Shown here: positions 50,756 through 60,969 of the stretch, piece after piece | How the letters are laid out: each line of letters begins with the position of its first letter | Position numbering within the stretch: the first letter of the stretch is position 1 | NCBI GenBank assembly: GCA_963809695.1 | Contig: CAWEKI010000009.1 | Location: 620,001-684,000, forward strand | Source of the DNA: JAGDMJ01 sp963809695 | GTDB taxonomy: Bacteria > Bacteroidota > Ignavibacteria > UBA10030 > UBA6906 | DNA length: 64,000 bases | Direction: 5' to 3' | The notes under the pieces: model-generated | Seen by the model: only the letters and a program-made list of their open reading frames with translations | What the model was told of the DNA's origin: nothing | Databases searched by the model: none | Made by a program: the position numbers and the translations under genes

Positions 50756-52060
50756 CTAGTTGCGGATGCGCCCGAGCGTCTCCCAGATCGGCGTCGTCAG
50801 ACGATAGTCCCCGAAGCCGGTTTGATCCACAAAGACGAAGGAGTAGTTGAGATCGTAGTAGGACCAGACCTCATACGGCTTGGAATCGATGTCGAAAGGA
50901 TGCCGCTCCACGTTGTTGGGAGGACCGAAGGTGATATATACCATTCCCATGTCGGTGCGCCACCCTTCCATGAAATGAGAGAAGTGCTTGTTGGCGTACT
51001 CAACGCGGGCGTAGTATTGCTCCATCCGCTCATTGCGCGGAGTGTTCGGGTTGGGATCCCGCTTCTTCCAGAACTCCAGGAACAGCCGCTGCTTTTCCTC
51101 TAACGTCGCGGCATCCTTCATCTTCGACCACTCATTTTCCTTGGCAATGTAGCGGAGTTCCTCGATGGCAAGATCAAGGTTTTTTACGCCGAGCGGAAGC
51201 CCGCGCCACCGGATAAGAAATGTCCGGCTCGTTGCCGCAAGGTATGGCAGGGACTTATCCGGCAGCCCCTGCGTCGGGGTGGCAGTCACGAGCAGCCGGT
51301 AATCGCCGAGCGGCAAGTGGGAATTCTCGATCCTCATGAATACTTCGTTCTTCCCTGGCGTGAGATATCGCACGGTATCTGTCTGAAGCAAAACCTCCCC
51401 TTTTTCATTGGAAACGCTGGCCTGAAACCGGATCGAATCGGGTTCGTGCCGATGGTATGCCTCCATGAAAATGTAAAACGCGTCCGGGAGGTTTCCTACG
51501 TTTGGCGAGATGTTCGGAACGATGGTCTTCTTTTCCCCCTTCGTGATCACCCGGGCAACAAGCATGATATTGCTCAGCGCCAGAGAACCACGGGTGAAGT
51601 CTGCGACATTGATGTCATGCTGCAACCGGCGCACCGTCTTGCTCTCGCTGTCCCGGAGCTGCACTGCGATCGCGTAATGTCCCGGAGGGATCCTGAAGAC
51701 CCTTTGCGTCACCTTGAACGCGCCGGCCGCGACCGATTGATCAAACGTGAGACCGTTGATTTCTTCGGTCGTCGAATTCTCATCGATCACGCTGTTGGCC
51801 GAGTCGTACAACGTCGTTGTCAGCTCATACGAAGCGCCGTAGTCATCTCCCCGCCGTACAAACGTCAGATTGTCGTATCCCACCTGGATGAAGACATCCA
51901 GGCGGCTATGCGTGGAATCGGCAGCAAAGCTGAGAGCATCGATCACGAAGGAACGCGAAGGTTCGCCCACCGCACCCGTAATCTCTACCTGTGCCTGGCC
52001 GCGGCCGAATACCATGACGACCAACACGCACACGGTGAAGAACTTCGGATGTCTGTTCAT
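50756..52060 (-). CDS. GWxTD-domain secreted protein
   Basis: About 434 residues from ATG at 52060, which overlaps the rimO stop as TAATG and has GGAGG five bases upstream. A signal peptide precedes beta-rich domains. The GWxTD domain is at the C-terminus, with EGWRTDMGMVYITFGPP and PYEVWSYYDLNYSFVF. Such proteins are found in Bacteroidota, Ignavibacteriota and Acidobacteriota with unknown function. A 147-bp gap separates it from the downstream Omp85 gene. Confidence 0.87.
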   Translation of the reverse strand: MNRHPKFFTVCVLVVMVFGRGQAQVEITGAVGEPSRSFVIDALSFAADSTHSRLDVFIQVGYDNLTFVRRGDDYGASYELTTTLYDSANSVIDENSTTEEINGLTFDQSVAAGAFKVTQRVFRIPPGHYAIAVQLRDSESKTVRRLQHDINVADFTRGSLALSNIMLVARVITKGEKKTIVPNISPNVGNLPDAFYIFMEAYHRHEPDSIRFQASVSNEKGEVLLQTDTVRYLTPGKNEVFMRIENSHLPLGDYRLLVTATPTQGLPDKSLPYLAATSRTFLIRWRGLPLGVKNLDLAIEELRYIAKENEWSKMKDAATLEEKQRLFLEFWKKRDPNPNTPRNERMEQYYARVEYANKHFSHFMEGWRTDMGMVYITFGPPNNVERHPFDIDSKPYEVWSYYDLNYSFVFVDQTGFGDYRLTTPIWETLGRIRN

Positions 52061-53370
52061 TACGACCTCCATCGAGCAAACAAATCGTATTCTGCAGACT
52101 CAACAACATCCACCTGGCAAAAGGTCCCCGGCCGAATATCGGGCCGGAAAGGCAGGTACACCTCATTGTCGATCTCCGGCGCATCATGAGCTGTACGCCC
52201 CACAAGCTGGTCACCATCGGTACGGTCGATGAGCACCGTCTGCACCGTTCCGACCAGCGCTTCATTCCGGGCAAGGGAAATCTCCCGCTGGGCCTCCATC
52301 ACCAGGCCAAGCCGGTGCTCCTTTTCCTCCGAAGAAAGCGGATCACCAAGCCCATAGGCCGTCGTTCCTTCTTCCAGCGAATACATAAAAACACCAAGCC
52401 GATGGAATTTCTGCTCGCGGACGAAATCCAACAACTCTGCGAATTCACGCTCCGTTTCATCCGGATACCCCACGATAAGCGTCGTCCGCAGTGCGATCCC
52501 CGGGATGCGCTCCCGGATAGCCGCTAGCAGATCGATGAGCGCATGGCGCGAAGTGCCCCGGTGCATGGACTTCAACACACGGTCCGCCACGTGCTGCACC
52601 GGCAGATCCAGGTACTTACAGAGGTGCGGGTGGCCCGCGATAACGTCCAGGACATCCATTGGAAACTTCGCCGGGTAGGCATACATCAGACGGACCCACT
52701 CCACCCCCTCAACGTCTCCCAGGCGGTCCAGGAGCTCGGCGAGCCGCCGCCGGCCGTCCAGATCGATCCCATAGCTGGTCGTATCCTGGCCGATGACAAC
52801 CAGCTCCTTGACCCCGCGGCCAGCCAGCAGCCGCGCTTCCTGGACGATCTCGTCCATCGGTCTGCTAACGTGCCTCCCCCGCATCAACGGAATCGAGCAG
52901 AAGGAACAAGGGTTGTCGCACCCTTCCGAGATCTTCAGATATGCCGTGTGAGAAGGAGTCGTCAGCACGCGCTCGCCGAGCAGGTCGCGCCGGTAATCGG
53001 CTCCCAACTCCTTGAGGACCGCCGGGATGTCGTTTGAGCCGAAGAAGCCATCCACCTCGGGAATCTCAGCTGCCAACTCAACCGGATATCGCTGGGTAAG
53101 ACAGCCCATCGCGTACACCTTTTTCAGCCTCCCCTTCGCCTTCCTCCTGACATTCTCAACGATCATGTCAATGGACTCCTCCCTCGCCGCATCAATAAAG
53201 CCGCATGTGTTGATGACCGCGATGTCCGCCTCCTCCAGCGTCGGCGCCAGCTCGATGTCATTCAGCCGCAGCTGCGCCATCAGCTTCTCCGAGTCGACGA
53301 CATTCTTCGAACACCCCATCGTGATAACGTGGACTTTCTGCTTCCTCTTCCCTCTCACGCTTTTCCTCAT
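52060..53370 (-). CDS. rimO: Ribosomal protein S12 methylthiotransferase
   Basis: About 436 residues from ATG at 53370. The UPF0004 domain has MGCSKNVVDSE at the N-terminus, the radical SAM motif is CDNPCSFC, and a TRAM domain follows at the C-terminus. It adds methylthio to Asp of ribosomal protein S12. MGCSKNxVDSE separates it from MiaB. It starts 4 bp after the cdsA stop. Confidence 0.95.
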   Translation of the reverse strand: MRKSVRGKRKQKVHVITMGCSKNVVDSEKLMAQLRLNDIELAPTLEEADIAVINTCGFIDAAREESIDMIVENVRRKAKGRLKKVYAMGCLTQRYPVELAAEIPEVDGFFGSNDIPAVLKELGADYRRDLLGERVLTTPSHTAYLKISEGCDNPCSFCSIPLMRGRHVSRPMDEIVQEARLLAGRGVKELVVIGQDTTSYGIDLDGRRRLAELLDRLGDVEGVEWVRLMYAYPAKFPMDVLDVIAGHPHLCKYLDLPVQHVADRVLKSMHRGTSRHALIDLLAAIRERIPGIALRTTLIVGYPDETEREFAELLDFVREQKFHRLGVFMYSLEEGTTAYGLGDPLSSEEKEHRLGLVMEAQREISLARNEALVGTVQTVLIDRTDGDQLVGRTAHDAPEIDNEVYLPFRPDIRPGTFCQVDVVESAEYDLFARWRS

Positions 53371-53374
53371 AGTG

Positions 53375-54319
53375 TCAGAAAACAATGAAATCCAGATAGA
53401 AGAACAGCAGCGGCGAAACGAACAGCAAGCTGTCAAACCGGTCGAATATCCCTCCATGCCCCGGGATCAGCGCCGAGGAGTCCTTTACCCCGGCATCCCG
53501 TTTCATCAGCGACTCCGACAGATCTCCAAGCTGCCCGAAGATCCCCACGATCGCTCCGCAAATGACGGCATTTGAATAGCCAAGGTATGGCAGAGCAAGC
53601 GCCTTGGCCCCGACAAACGCCAGGACTGCACACACAAATCCTGCGATCGCACCTTCCCAGGTCTTTTTCGGACTGACCCGTTCGAATAACTTGTGACGTC
53701 CGAGTGCCCTGCCCGCAAAGTATGCCGCGGAATCGCAGATCCAGATAGAGGCAAATATGGCAATCACCGTCATGCCCCCCCAGTGATATATCGTTTGTTC
53801 CACCTCCGTGGGCACGGAGGGTCCGGGAACCTGAAAATGGGCGTAAACCGGAAAATCGGCGGGGACGAACAGCTCACGCACGCCCACCAGGGCGCCGAGG
53901 AACAACGACACATAGGAGACGCCGAACACCGTTGAAGCCGCATTCATCATCGCCTGTGGCTTGTTCCGGAACAATTCCACCAGGAGAATCACCGGGACGA
54001 AGAGCAGGTACAGAATCATGAGCAGCTGAGTCATGGAAGGGAGCGGGACTTCAATCCCGCGTGCCACAAGCATGCTCAACAGGGCGTACTGCAATTTCCC
54101 GTGGAAAAATGTCGCATTCACGCAGAAGCCAAAAAGCAAGCCCAAGCCTACCTGGGGGAATACCCCTTTCGCCTTTGCCAGGGAATAAAATTCGTGCAAT
54201 GCCAGCGACGATACCAGAGCTACGAAAAGAAAGAAGAGAATTCCTCCCTGCATGGCAACGATTAACAGGAGGGGAATTCCTACGATGGCTACAATGACGC
54301 GGAGTGCGAGATTGCTCAC
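53375..54319 (-). CDS. cdsA: Phosphatidate cytidylyltransferase
   Basis: About 314 residues from GTG at 54319, chosen because the first membrane helix follows directly; longer in-frame extensions run into the upstream gene. Helices precede the CDS signature SPKKTWEGAIAGF and SLMKRDAGVKDSS followed by PGHGGIFDRFDS. It makes CDP-diacylglycerol for phospholipid synthesis at the inner membrane. It is followed 4 bp later by rimO. Confidence 0.95.
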   Translation of the reverse strand: MSNLALRVIVAIVGIPLLLIVAMQGGILFFLFVALVSSLALHEFYSLAKAKGVFPQVGLGLLFGFCVNATFFHGKLQYALLSMLVARGIEVPLPSMTQLLMILYLLFVPVILLVELFRNKPQAMMNAASTVFGVSYVSLFLGALVGVRELFVPADFPVYAHFQVPGPSVPTEVEQTIYHWGGMTVIAIFASIWICDSAAYFAGRALGRHKLFERVSPKKTWEGAIAGFVCAVLAFVGAKALALPYLGYSNAVICGAIVGIFGQLGDLSESLMKRDAGVKDSSALIPGHGGIFDRFDSLLFVSPLLFFYLDFIVF

Positions 54320-54339
54320 CTGGATTTTCCGGAATGGCT

Positions 54340-55278
54340 CTAAAATTGCCGGTCCTGAAGCCGGGTCCTTACAATAAAGTAGTAAGTCGCGGCGACAAAT
54401 ACCAGACCGAAAAGGGCGAAATTCCCGAGCAGGATGGGCCAGGTCCATGTACCGCTGGGCGCGAGGGCGATAAAATCATCGTCCACATTCAGGTAGAGAG
54501 CAACGCAGGCGACGAAATTGTTGAAGAAGTGGACGGATACGGCCAGGGTGAGATTGCCGGAGCGATAGACCAGGTAGCCGAAGTAGACGCCAAGAACCAC
54601 AAGGGGAACCAGACTGAAGGGATTCAGATGGTATGCCCCGAAAATGACGCCTGCAACGATTGCTGCACGGATCCCCCCGACTGCTCGCGCCAGTGATCCC
54701 TGGACCAGTCCGCGGAACAGGACCTCCTCGCAGATCGCGGGCACCAGCGCAACCGTGACGACCACAAAGAGGAACTCCAGGGGGCTTCTGGCTGTGACCA
54801 GGACTCGGTACGTCTGGTCGATCATATTCTTGAATGTGTCAATCAACTTTTGCAGTTCCGGCGGCAACGGGATGGAATCCTGAAGGACCATGTACCCCTG
54901 CATGAGCTGTTGCAGGGCAAACACGGCTATGGTGGTAGCAATGATATCCCGGTAATCAGGAACGCGAAGCCGCAGGAAGTTCTTGAGGTCCGGGTAGCGT
55001 GCGCGCGCGAGAAGGAGTGTGGGAAGAAGAATGAAGACGAGTTGACCCACCAGGGTGGTCCATCGCATCAGGTCGACGTTCATATTCGTCACGCTGCCAC
55101 GCGAGAGCAGCAATGTGATGCCTCCCCCGACAATCTGATAGAGGAAAAAAACCAGACCAAGCGCGAGCAGCGCAAAGGCAGCCGGATGCATCCGCCGGAG
55201 AAGCGGCAGATGCTCCGGGGGCTGTACAGGCGGAACCAGGGGAGGAGGAATCTGTTCGGGAGTGGGATGTTCTTCCAT
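54340..55278 (-). CDS. CPBP-family intramembrane metalloprotease
   Basis: 312 residues with about eight membrane helices. The CAAX protease/bacteriocin-processing site EEVLFRG is present near residue 187, with the second motif FGAYHLNP and the third in HFFNNF. A proline-rich cytoplasmic N-terminus precedes the first helix. Substrate is unknown. The start overlaps the upstream gene as TGATG. Confidence 0.92.
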   Translation of the reverse strand: MEEHPTPEQIPPPLVPPVQPPEHLPLLRRMHPAAFALLALGLVFFLYQIVGGGITLLLSRGSVTNMNVDLMRWTTLVGQLVFILLPTLLLARARYPDLKNFLRLRVPDYRDIIATTIAVFALQQLMQGYMVLQDSIPLPPELQKLIDTFKNMIDQTYRVLVTARSPLEFLFVVVTVALVPAICEEVLFRGLVQGSLARAVGGIRAAIVAGVIFGAYHLNPFSLVPLVVLGVYFGYLVYRSGNLTLAVSVHFFNNFVACVALYLNVDDDFIALAPSGTWTWPILLGNFALFGLVFVAATYYFIVRTRLQDRQF

Positions 55279-56231
55279 CAGTCGTCCATGGCGCTCTTGA
55301 TCATTGCGGCAAGCAACGGGATCATGATCTCATGATGTCCTGTGAAATAGAAGCCCCGTCCTCCGTCCTGGGTTGGCCGGGTCTGGACATTCATTACCGG
55401 GCGGTAGTGGACGTTCATATCGAAGACTGCCGTGGTAAACCCGCGGGCAGGCGAGCCAAGGTTCCTTGCGACCGTCAGGGCCTTGAGGAACACCTCCGGC
55501 ATGATCACCGCGGAGCCGATATTGAGCACGACGCCTCGGGAGAGCCCCCTGCAGGTCTCGCAAAAACTCCGGAAATCCCGGAAGCTGAGTTCTCCCGTTG
55601 CCGCGCCGTCCATCGTGGGCTGCTGATGGATGATATCGGTCCCTATTGCGGCGTGCACGGTCAACGGAACGCCGAGGGAATAGCATGTGCACAGGAGGCT
55701 CACGTCGGCATGGGGAGCACGGAGCTCGAGCAGCCTGCCGCCGAGAGCCTCTCCATACCCGAGGTCCGATCCGTGCATCGCCTCCAGGAGTGTCCCATTG
55801 ATCAGTTCGCCGGTTTCCCGAGCCATGCCGAATCGGCCGTCCAGGAGGTTCACCGCGACATCCTCCGAGGTCTGACCCCACATGGCCGTCTCAACGTCAT
55901 GGATGGCCGCTGCGCTGTTCATGGCAACCGCTGTGATCACCTTGCGCCGCAACAGGTCAATGATCACCGGCGCAAGCCCCACCTTGATCACGTGGGCTCC
56001 CATCATGAGAATCACAGGCTTTTTCCGCTTCCGTGCGGTCAGCACGTCGGCCACGAGGTGCCGCAGGGCCCGTGCCTGGAGAATGTCCGGCAAGCTGTCC
56101 ACGAACTGTCGGAACGAATCCTTCCGTTCATGAAACGGCTCTGCAAAGTCACTCGGGCTGACCTTGCTTTTCCGATTCTTGATGGAGATCGTCCTGACGC
56201 GAGAGAAATCAGCGCGCTTGAATTTGGTCAT
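55278..56231 (-). CDS. Conserved hypothetical, deoxyhypusine-synthase-like fold
   Basis: 317 residues, no signal or membrane segment. The Rossmann-like core has MMGAHVIKVGLAPVIIDLL and VTAVAMNSAAAIHD-type helices near residues 75-115, IGTDIIHQQP, GSAVIMPEVFLKALTVARNL, and a late TGHHEIMIPLLAAM. I recall this as a bacterial family related to deoxyhypusine synthase, but the eIF5A-type substrate is absent in bacteria, so the reaction is unknown. It sits between DUF3108 and CPBP genes. Confidence 0.55.
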   Translation of the reverse strand: MTKFKRADFSRVRTISIKNRKSKVSPSDFAEPFHERKDSFRQFVDSLPDILQARALRHLVADVLTARKRKKPVILMMGAHVIKVGLAPVIIDLLRRKVITAVAMNSAAAIHDVETAMWGQTSEDVAVNLLDGRFGMARETGELINGTLLEAMHGSDLGYGEALGGRLLELRAPHADVSLLCTCYSLGVPLTVHAAIGTDIIHQQPTMDGAATGELSFRDFRSFCETCRGLSRGVVLNIGSAVIMPEVFLKALTVARNLGSPARGFTTAVFDMNVHYRPVMNVQTRPTQDGGRGFYFTGHHEIMIPLLAAMIKSAMDD

Positions 56232-56232
56232 G

Positions 56233-57228
56233 TCATTTGGTTTTGGAGCTCAATGGACCAATGAGCCCAGAGTATGACTTGAGCTCAACATCGATGGAGC
56301 CGATAACAACCTTGGTGTTCACGCGAACCGGGATTCTCCGGTCGTCATCCGTCAGCCAGATGACAATCCGTCCCTCGCTCTTGAAGAGCCCTCCCTCCCG
56401 GACCAGCGGTTCGACGACCACCGTTTTGAAGGTTCCTGCCTCCACCTCGAGTTCCTGGCGTCCCAGGAACCGGATTACTAGTTCGTAGCTCTTGTCTCTG
56501 TAGAAGTTGTAGAGCGTTGTCTGTTCCCCCGGCATATAGCCGGAGAAATCAATCGTACGCACGTAGTAAAAGGCCGACATGATATCATGGACGTAGTCCG
56601 GGATGGGGTATACTCCATCCGAGGTTGTCGCCACATGTTTGGCCTGGTCAAATTCAGCGATGAAATCCCTCCGGTAGGTCCCCTCCCGTATGTGCTGCTC
56701 GAATTTGAGCGGCACAATGGCCTCCACATCAATGAAGGTCAGATAGTAATCTTCCACCTTGTATATCCATGCGAAGCTCTGCAGTGAGTTCACCGTGAAC
56801 TCAACGCGATAGCACCGGCGGCCCTCGATGCTGTCGTACCCGGGAATGGACATGACCGCGTCACCGGCGTTGATAAAACCGTAGTTGACGTTGAATTCGA
56901 GCCGCTCGCCGACCCCGAATGCATTGTTCTCGATCTTCCGGTACTGGAACACAGGAGCGGGTGGAAGACTGTTCGCTGCCGCCGAGTCTGCGGGCTTCTG
57001 AGCCGCCTCGGTCCCGCCGATAGTATCGGCACGAGCGTGTGAAAGGGTGTCAACGCTTTTGTCCTGTCCGGGTTGAGTATGTGAAGTCTTTCCTTGTGAC
57101 GACTTCTTTTGCCTGGGAGCGGTCTGGGCCGCAAGGAGCGCTGCCCCGATGACGGACGCAGCGGCCAGGAGCACCAACGCCTTCCTCGACGCCGACCGCA
57201 TTGCTTTCCTCATGGGATGTTCATTCAT
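56233..57228 (-). CDS. DUF3108 family secreted protein
   Basis: About 331 residues from ATG at 57228, ATGA-coupled to the glycosyltransferase gene; ATG at 57213 is also possible. A signal peptide (ALVLLAAASVIGAALLAAQ) and a charged low-complexity linker of about 60 residues precede the beta-rich DUF3108 domain with FQYRKIENNAFGVGERLEF and VYPIPDYVHDIMSAFYYVR. Function is unknown; Bacteroidota versions are periplasmic. Confidence 0.83.
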   Translation of the reverse strand: MNEHPMRKAMRSASRKALVLLAAASVIGAALLAAQTAPRQKKSSQGKTSHTQPGQDKSVDTLSHARADTIGGTEAAQKPADSAAANSLPPAPVFQYRKIENNAFGVGERLEFNVNYGFINAGDAVMSIPGYDSIEGRRCYRVEFTVNSLQSFAWIYKVEDYYLTFIDVEAIVPLKFEQHIREGTYRRDFIAEFDQAKHVATTSDGVYPIPDYVHDIMSAFYYVRTIDFSGYMPGEQTTLYNFYRDKSYELVIRFLGRQELEVEAGTFKTVVVEPLVREGGLFKSEGRIVIWLTDDDRRIPVRVNTKVVIGSIDVELKSYSGLIGPLSSKTK

Positions 57229-58274
57229 GATCGACCTGCTTGCGCCAGCAGCGCACATGCCGATTCGAAAGCTTCTTCCACGGAAATGCTGGCCATACAG
57301 GCACATGACTGCCCGAGGCTGGCAGCACATTCCCTGCAGTCGACCGGCTTGTCCGGCACCAACACCCTGCTCGTGCCGCCATACGGCCCCCATCGTTGCG
57401 GACTCATGGCCGTGATCTGGGGATACAAGCCAAGCACCGGCGTCCCCACCGCAACGGCAAGATGGAGAGGTCCCGTAGAGTTGGATACGAAGAGCGAGGC
57501 TGACTGGATGAGAGCCGCAAGTTCCTTCAGCCCGAGCAAACCGGCAAATGACACCGCGCGTCCTCCTGCCTGGCTGATCATCTGGCGCGCCCGTGCGTCT
57601 TCCTCCCGGGTTCCGGTAATGATAATATCAACGCTATTTCGCGACTGCAGGTTCTCAGCGAGCCGCGCGAAGCTCTCCAGCGGCCATTCGCGAGCCGATC
57701 CACCGCTCCCGGGATGAATCACCACAAGTGGCCTCTCCAGCCCGACACCATAGGATTGCTTCATCTCGAGGATCTTGTGCCTCGCCTCCAGCGGAATTGC
57801 AATGGCGTAGTCGGGACGCTCCAGTTTCGCAGGGACGGAACAGCCGATCCGGGCAAGCAGTTGGATGTTATATTCCAACTCATGACGCCGGGCATTCTTG
57901 CGATGCTCGTACACACGCCGGTTTAACAATGCCGAATAGTACCGGTACCCCGATCCCACACGCACCGGAATTCCCGCAAGCCTCATTATCCAGGCCAGAC
58001 GGAGCGTCGGATGCACCAGGATGACCGCATCGTAGACCCCCTGACGGATCCGCCGGACCATTTCCAGGAACGGGACAAGACGGCGGGAAGCATCATCATA
58101 CCAGAGGAGAGCATCTGCATGCGGGTGTCCTTTGACGATCTCCCCGGTATAACGCGAAAGCAACATGGAGACCCGCGCTCCCGGATGACATTCATGAATC
58201 AACGGAAGCAGAGGGAGCGTAAGAATGACGTCGCCGAGCCGATCTGTCCGAACGACGAGGATATTGTGGAACAT
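57225..58274 (-). CDS. Glycosyltransferase family 9 (heptosyltransferase-like)
   Basis: About 349 residues from ATG at 58274. The GT-B fold is shown by ILVVRTDRLGDVILTLPLL, an HPGSGG motif near residue 180, and SNSTGPLHLAVAVGTPVLGLYP near residue 260. GT9 enzymes add heptose or similar sugars to lipopolysaccharide core on the cytosolic face. The sugar is unknown. It ends with ATGA shared with the DUF3108 gene. Confidence 0.9.
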   Translation of the reverse strand: MFHNILVVRTDRLGDVILTLPLLPLIHECHPGARVSMLLSRYTGEIVKGHPHADALLWYDDASRRLVPFLEMVRRIRQGVYDAVILVHPTLRLAWIMRLAGIPVRVGSGYRYYSALLNRRVYEHRKNARRHELEYNIQLLARIGCSVPAKLERPDYAIAIPLEARHKILEMKQSYGVGLERPLVVIHPGSGGSAREWPLESFARLAENLQSRNSVDIIITGTREEDARARQMISQAGGRAVSFAGLLGLKELAALIQSASLFVSNSTGPLHLAVAVGTPVLGLYPQITAMSPQRWGPYGGTSRVLVPDKPVDCRECAASLGQSCACMASISVEEAFESACALLAQAGRS

Positions 58275-58363
58275 GCTTGGGAATATAGCCGAAAATGCAG
58301 GGAATTGCAATAAGAGGAAAAGCGAAAGTGATGAGGGTCCAGAACGCCGTGGGGCCAACATGT

Positions 58364-59029
58364 TTACAGGCTGATTTTGCCAGCGCCGCGCATGATTAAG
58401 AGCACACCCATGAAGACAACGATGAGAGCCGCAAGACGAGTCGCGTAGAGTCGGAAGCGGAAGCTCATGTACGTTGTGAACATCCCCGTGACCACGAGAG
58501 CCGGGACTGTTCCCGCACCGAAGGCAAGCATGATGAGCGCGCCTGACGCCGCATGGCTGGTCTCAGCAGCTTTCAAGATCATGGCATACAGCATGCCGCA
58601 GGGGAGAAGAGGGGTCAGCAAGCCGACATAGAGCGCTCCTTCGCGCGACCGATCCTGAAGCAGGTCGGCGACAGCCTGGAGATGGAGCCGGCGCAACCAG
58701 GACTGCCTCCCCGGTTCCTGCAGGTTCCAGCCCGGAACGATGCCAAGCATCAGCAACCCGACGGCAGCCATGAGCACGCCAGCAATAAGGGAAAACCAGG
58801 GGCCAGCCATCCGCAGCGATCCCAGCATATTTCCTGCGAGCCCGGCCACGGCACCGAGAAACGTATAGGAAAGCAGCCTCCCCGCGTTATAAGAGAGATG
58901 ACTCGGCAAACCGGCGAGTACCTGGCCGCTTCCTCGTTGCACGGCGTAACAGGCGACCAGTCCGCCGCACATGCCAACACAATGCAAACTGGTGAACAAT
59001 CCGAGGATGAATGAAAGAGGGAGGTCCAC
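58364..59029 (-). CDS. Sulfite exporter TauE/SafE-type membrane protein
   Basis: 221 residues with six membrane helices. The start carries TSLHCVGMCGGL, the conserved cysteine pair shared by SafE and DsbD/CcdA-type membrane domains, and the second half has LLPCGMLYAM. Relatives act in anion export, metal handling or cytochrome oxidase maturation; the specific role is unknown. It lies 35 bp after dnaG. Confidence 0.85.
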   Translation of the reverse strand: MDLPLSFILGLFTSLHCVGMCGGLVACYAVQRGSGQVLAGLPSHLSYNAGRLLSYTFLGAVAGLAGNMLGSLRMAGPWFSLIAGVLMAAVGLLMLGIVPGWNLQEPGRQSWLRRLHLQAVADLLQDRSREGALYVGLLTPLLPCGMLYAMILKAAETSHAASGALIMLAFGAGTVPALVVTGMFTTYMSFRFRLYATRLAALIVVFMGVLLIMRGAGKISL

Positions 59030-59064
59030 AGATAAACACCGATACGAATTGGAGGTGTCAGTTA

Positions 59065-60969
59065 CTAATTCCTGTCATTGGGGGATCTGTGGGCCTCTTT
59101 CCCTTGCAGCCCATTCTTTTGCAGATCCTGTCTTTCCAATTCAAGGGCCCTGGAGCGTCCATGGAGATCGTGGACGTCCAATCCTCTGGCTTGAGCCTCT
59201 TTGATCATCCGATGGGTTTCCGCTAAGAGTCTGTCTAACTCGCGGATACGCATGCGAACAATACAACGTTCCGCAATATGCCAGGGATCAGGCGGCTCAG
59301 GCATCATACCGTACTTCTCAAATCCCTTCCCAAGCTCATATTTGTTGAAGAGAATCTCCGCCACGAAATGCTTCAGCGCCGGGTCATCGCTCGCCGTCAG
59401 GAGGAGATCGGCATCGGGGTTCATTCCGGCCTCGAGAGCGCGGGAGATGAAGTCGGCCACGCCCCGCGCCAGCGGATGCGTGAATATGTCCGTCCCAACG
59501 TAGGAAAACACCGTCTGGGCGATGTCCGCGCCGTTTTCAAGCATGACCTTCAAAAGATCACGCTCCGGCGGCGGGACAACAGCGGGAACCACCGGGACTT
59601 CCGGTGCAGCAGAAGGCTCAGCGGAGGCCGGCCGGAACTCCGAAACGACCGACGGGCGCACCGCACGCTCCTGCTGCAACAATTGCTCCAGCTCACGAAA
59701 CAGGACCGATTCGTAAATGCCGTACTTTTCCGAGAGAGTCTGAATGTAGAGGTTTCTTCGAAGCTCGTCCTTCATCTTGGCGATGGTCTGGACGATGGAC
59801 CGGATTGCCCTGGTCTTCTTGTCCGGGCTGTCAAACATTCCTTCGGAGCGGTAGCGATTCGCTTTGAACTCCAGGAATGTTGCTGCGAGGTCGAGCAACG
59901 ACTGAAAGGCGTCTCCCCCCTGCTTCCTGACGAAGGAATCAGGGTCCTCGCCGGCGGGAAGCTCCGCCACCTTGACCTCCAGCCCGTTCTCAATGATGAG
60001 GTCCACCCCGCGCATCGTCGCTTTCGAGCCTGCGGAGTCCGCGTCATAGACGAGGGTGATGTTCCTGGTATAGCGGCTGAGCAGCCGGATCTGCTCTTCG
60101 GTCAACGCCGTTCCGCTGGAGGCGACAATATTATGGATCCCGGCCTGATAGACCGAGATGAGGTCGGCATACCCTTCCACGAGGATCGCAAAGTCTTTCT
60201 CGCGGATCGCCTCTTTTGACTGAAAGAGCCCGTACAGGACACGGCTCTTGTTGAAAATCGGGGTTTCGGGCGAGTTGATATACTTGCCGAGCTGGTCATC
60301 TTCACGGAGCTTCCGTGCACCGAAGGCAATTACCCGTCCTGAAGGAGAGAATATCGGAAACATCGCTCTGCCGCGGAAGCGGTCATAGTATCCGCTTCCT
60401 TCCTCCCGCCGCAACACCAGGCCTGCCTTTTCGAAAGTCGGCATGCTGAGCTTGTCCCGCTCGGCGAACCGCACGAGGGAATCCCACGCATTCATCGAGG
60501 AGCCCAGGCCGAATTTCCGGATCGTATCGTCGGTGAATCCCCGGTGGTGGAAGTACTCGAGTGCGAGTTTCCCTTCCGTGGTGGTCGTCATGTTGTCATA
60601 AAAGAAGCGGGCCGCGACGCGGCAAACAGCATAGAGCTCTTCATTCTCCGTAGCTTGTGCGCTTTCCTGCATCCCCGGCTGCGGTAGTGCGATGCCGGCC
60701 CGCTCGGCCAGGGAACGCACCGCTTCGACAAACGAGACCTTTTCGTGCTCCATGACAAAAGTGAACACGTTGCCCCCCACGCCGCACCCGAAGCAATGGT
60801 ACATCTGCCGGTCCGGACTCACATTGAACGAAGGGGTCTTTTCCTGATGAAACGGACAGAGTCCCAGGTAATTCTTCCCGCGCTTTTTCAGCGTGACATA
60901 GGAAGAGATAATGTCCACGATGTCGGAGGCATTGCGCACCTCGTCGATCTTTTCATCCGGTATCCGCAT
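59065..60969 (-). CDS. dnaG: DNA primase
   Basis: About 634 residues from ATG at 60969. The zinc finger is CPFHQEKTPSF...CFGC near residues 42-70, the Toprim core has ILVEGYADLISV and YDADSAG, and a DnaB-interacting C-terminal region follows. It makes RNA primers for replication. It is divergent from the response-regulator gene. Confidence 0.97.
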   Translation of the reverse strand: MRIPDEKIDEVRNASDIVDIISSYVTLKKRGKNYLGLCPFHQEKTPSFNVSPDRQMYHCFGCGVGGNVFTFVMEHEKVSFVEAVRSLAERAGIALPQPGMQESAQATENEELYAVCRVAARFFYDNMTTTTEGKLALEYFHHRGFTDDTIRKFGLGSSMNAWDSLVRFAERDKLSMPTFEKAGLVLRREEGSGYYDRFRGRAMFPIFSPSGRVIAFGARKLREDDQLGKYINSPETPIFNKSRVLYGLFQSKEAIREKDFAILVEGYADLISVYQAGIHNIVASSGTALTEEQIRLLSRYTRNITLVYDADSAGSKATMRGVDLIIENGLEVKVAELPAGEDPDSFVRKQGGDAFQSLLDLAATFLEFKANRYRSEGMFDSPDKKTRAIRSIVQTIAKMKDELRRNLYIQTLSEKYGIYESVLFRELEQLLQQERAVRPSVVSEFRPASAEPSAAPEVPVVPAVVPPPERDLLKVMLENGADIAQTVFSYVGTDIFTHPLARGVADFISRALEAGMNPDADLLLTASDDPALKHFVAEILFNKYELGKGFEKYGMMPEPPDPWHIAERCIVRMRIRELDRLLAETHRMIKEAQARGLDVHDLHGRSRALELERQDLQKNGLQGKEAHRSPNDRN

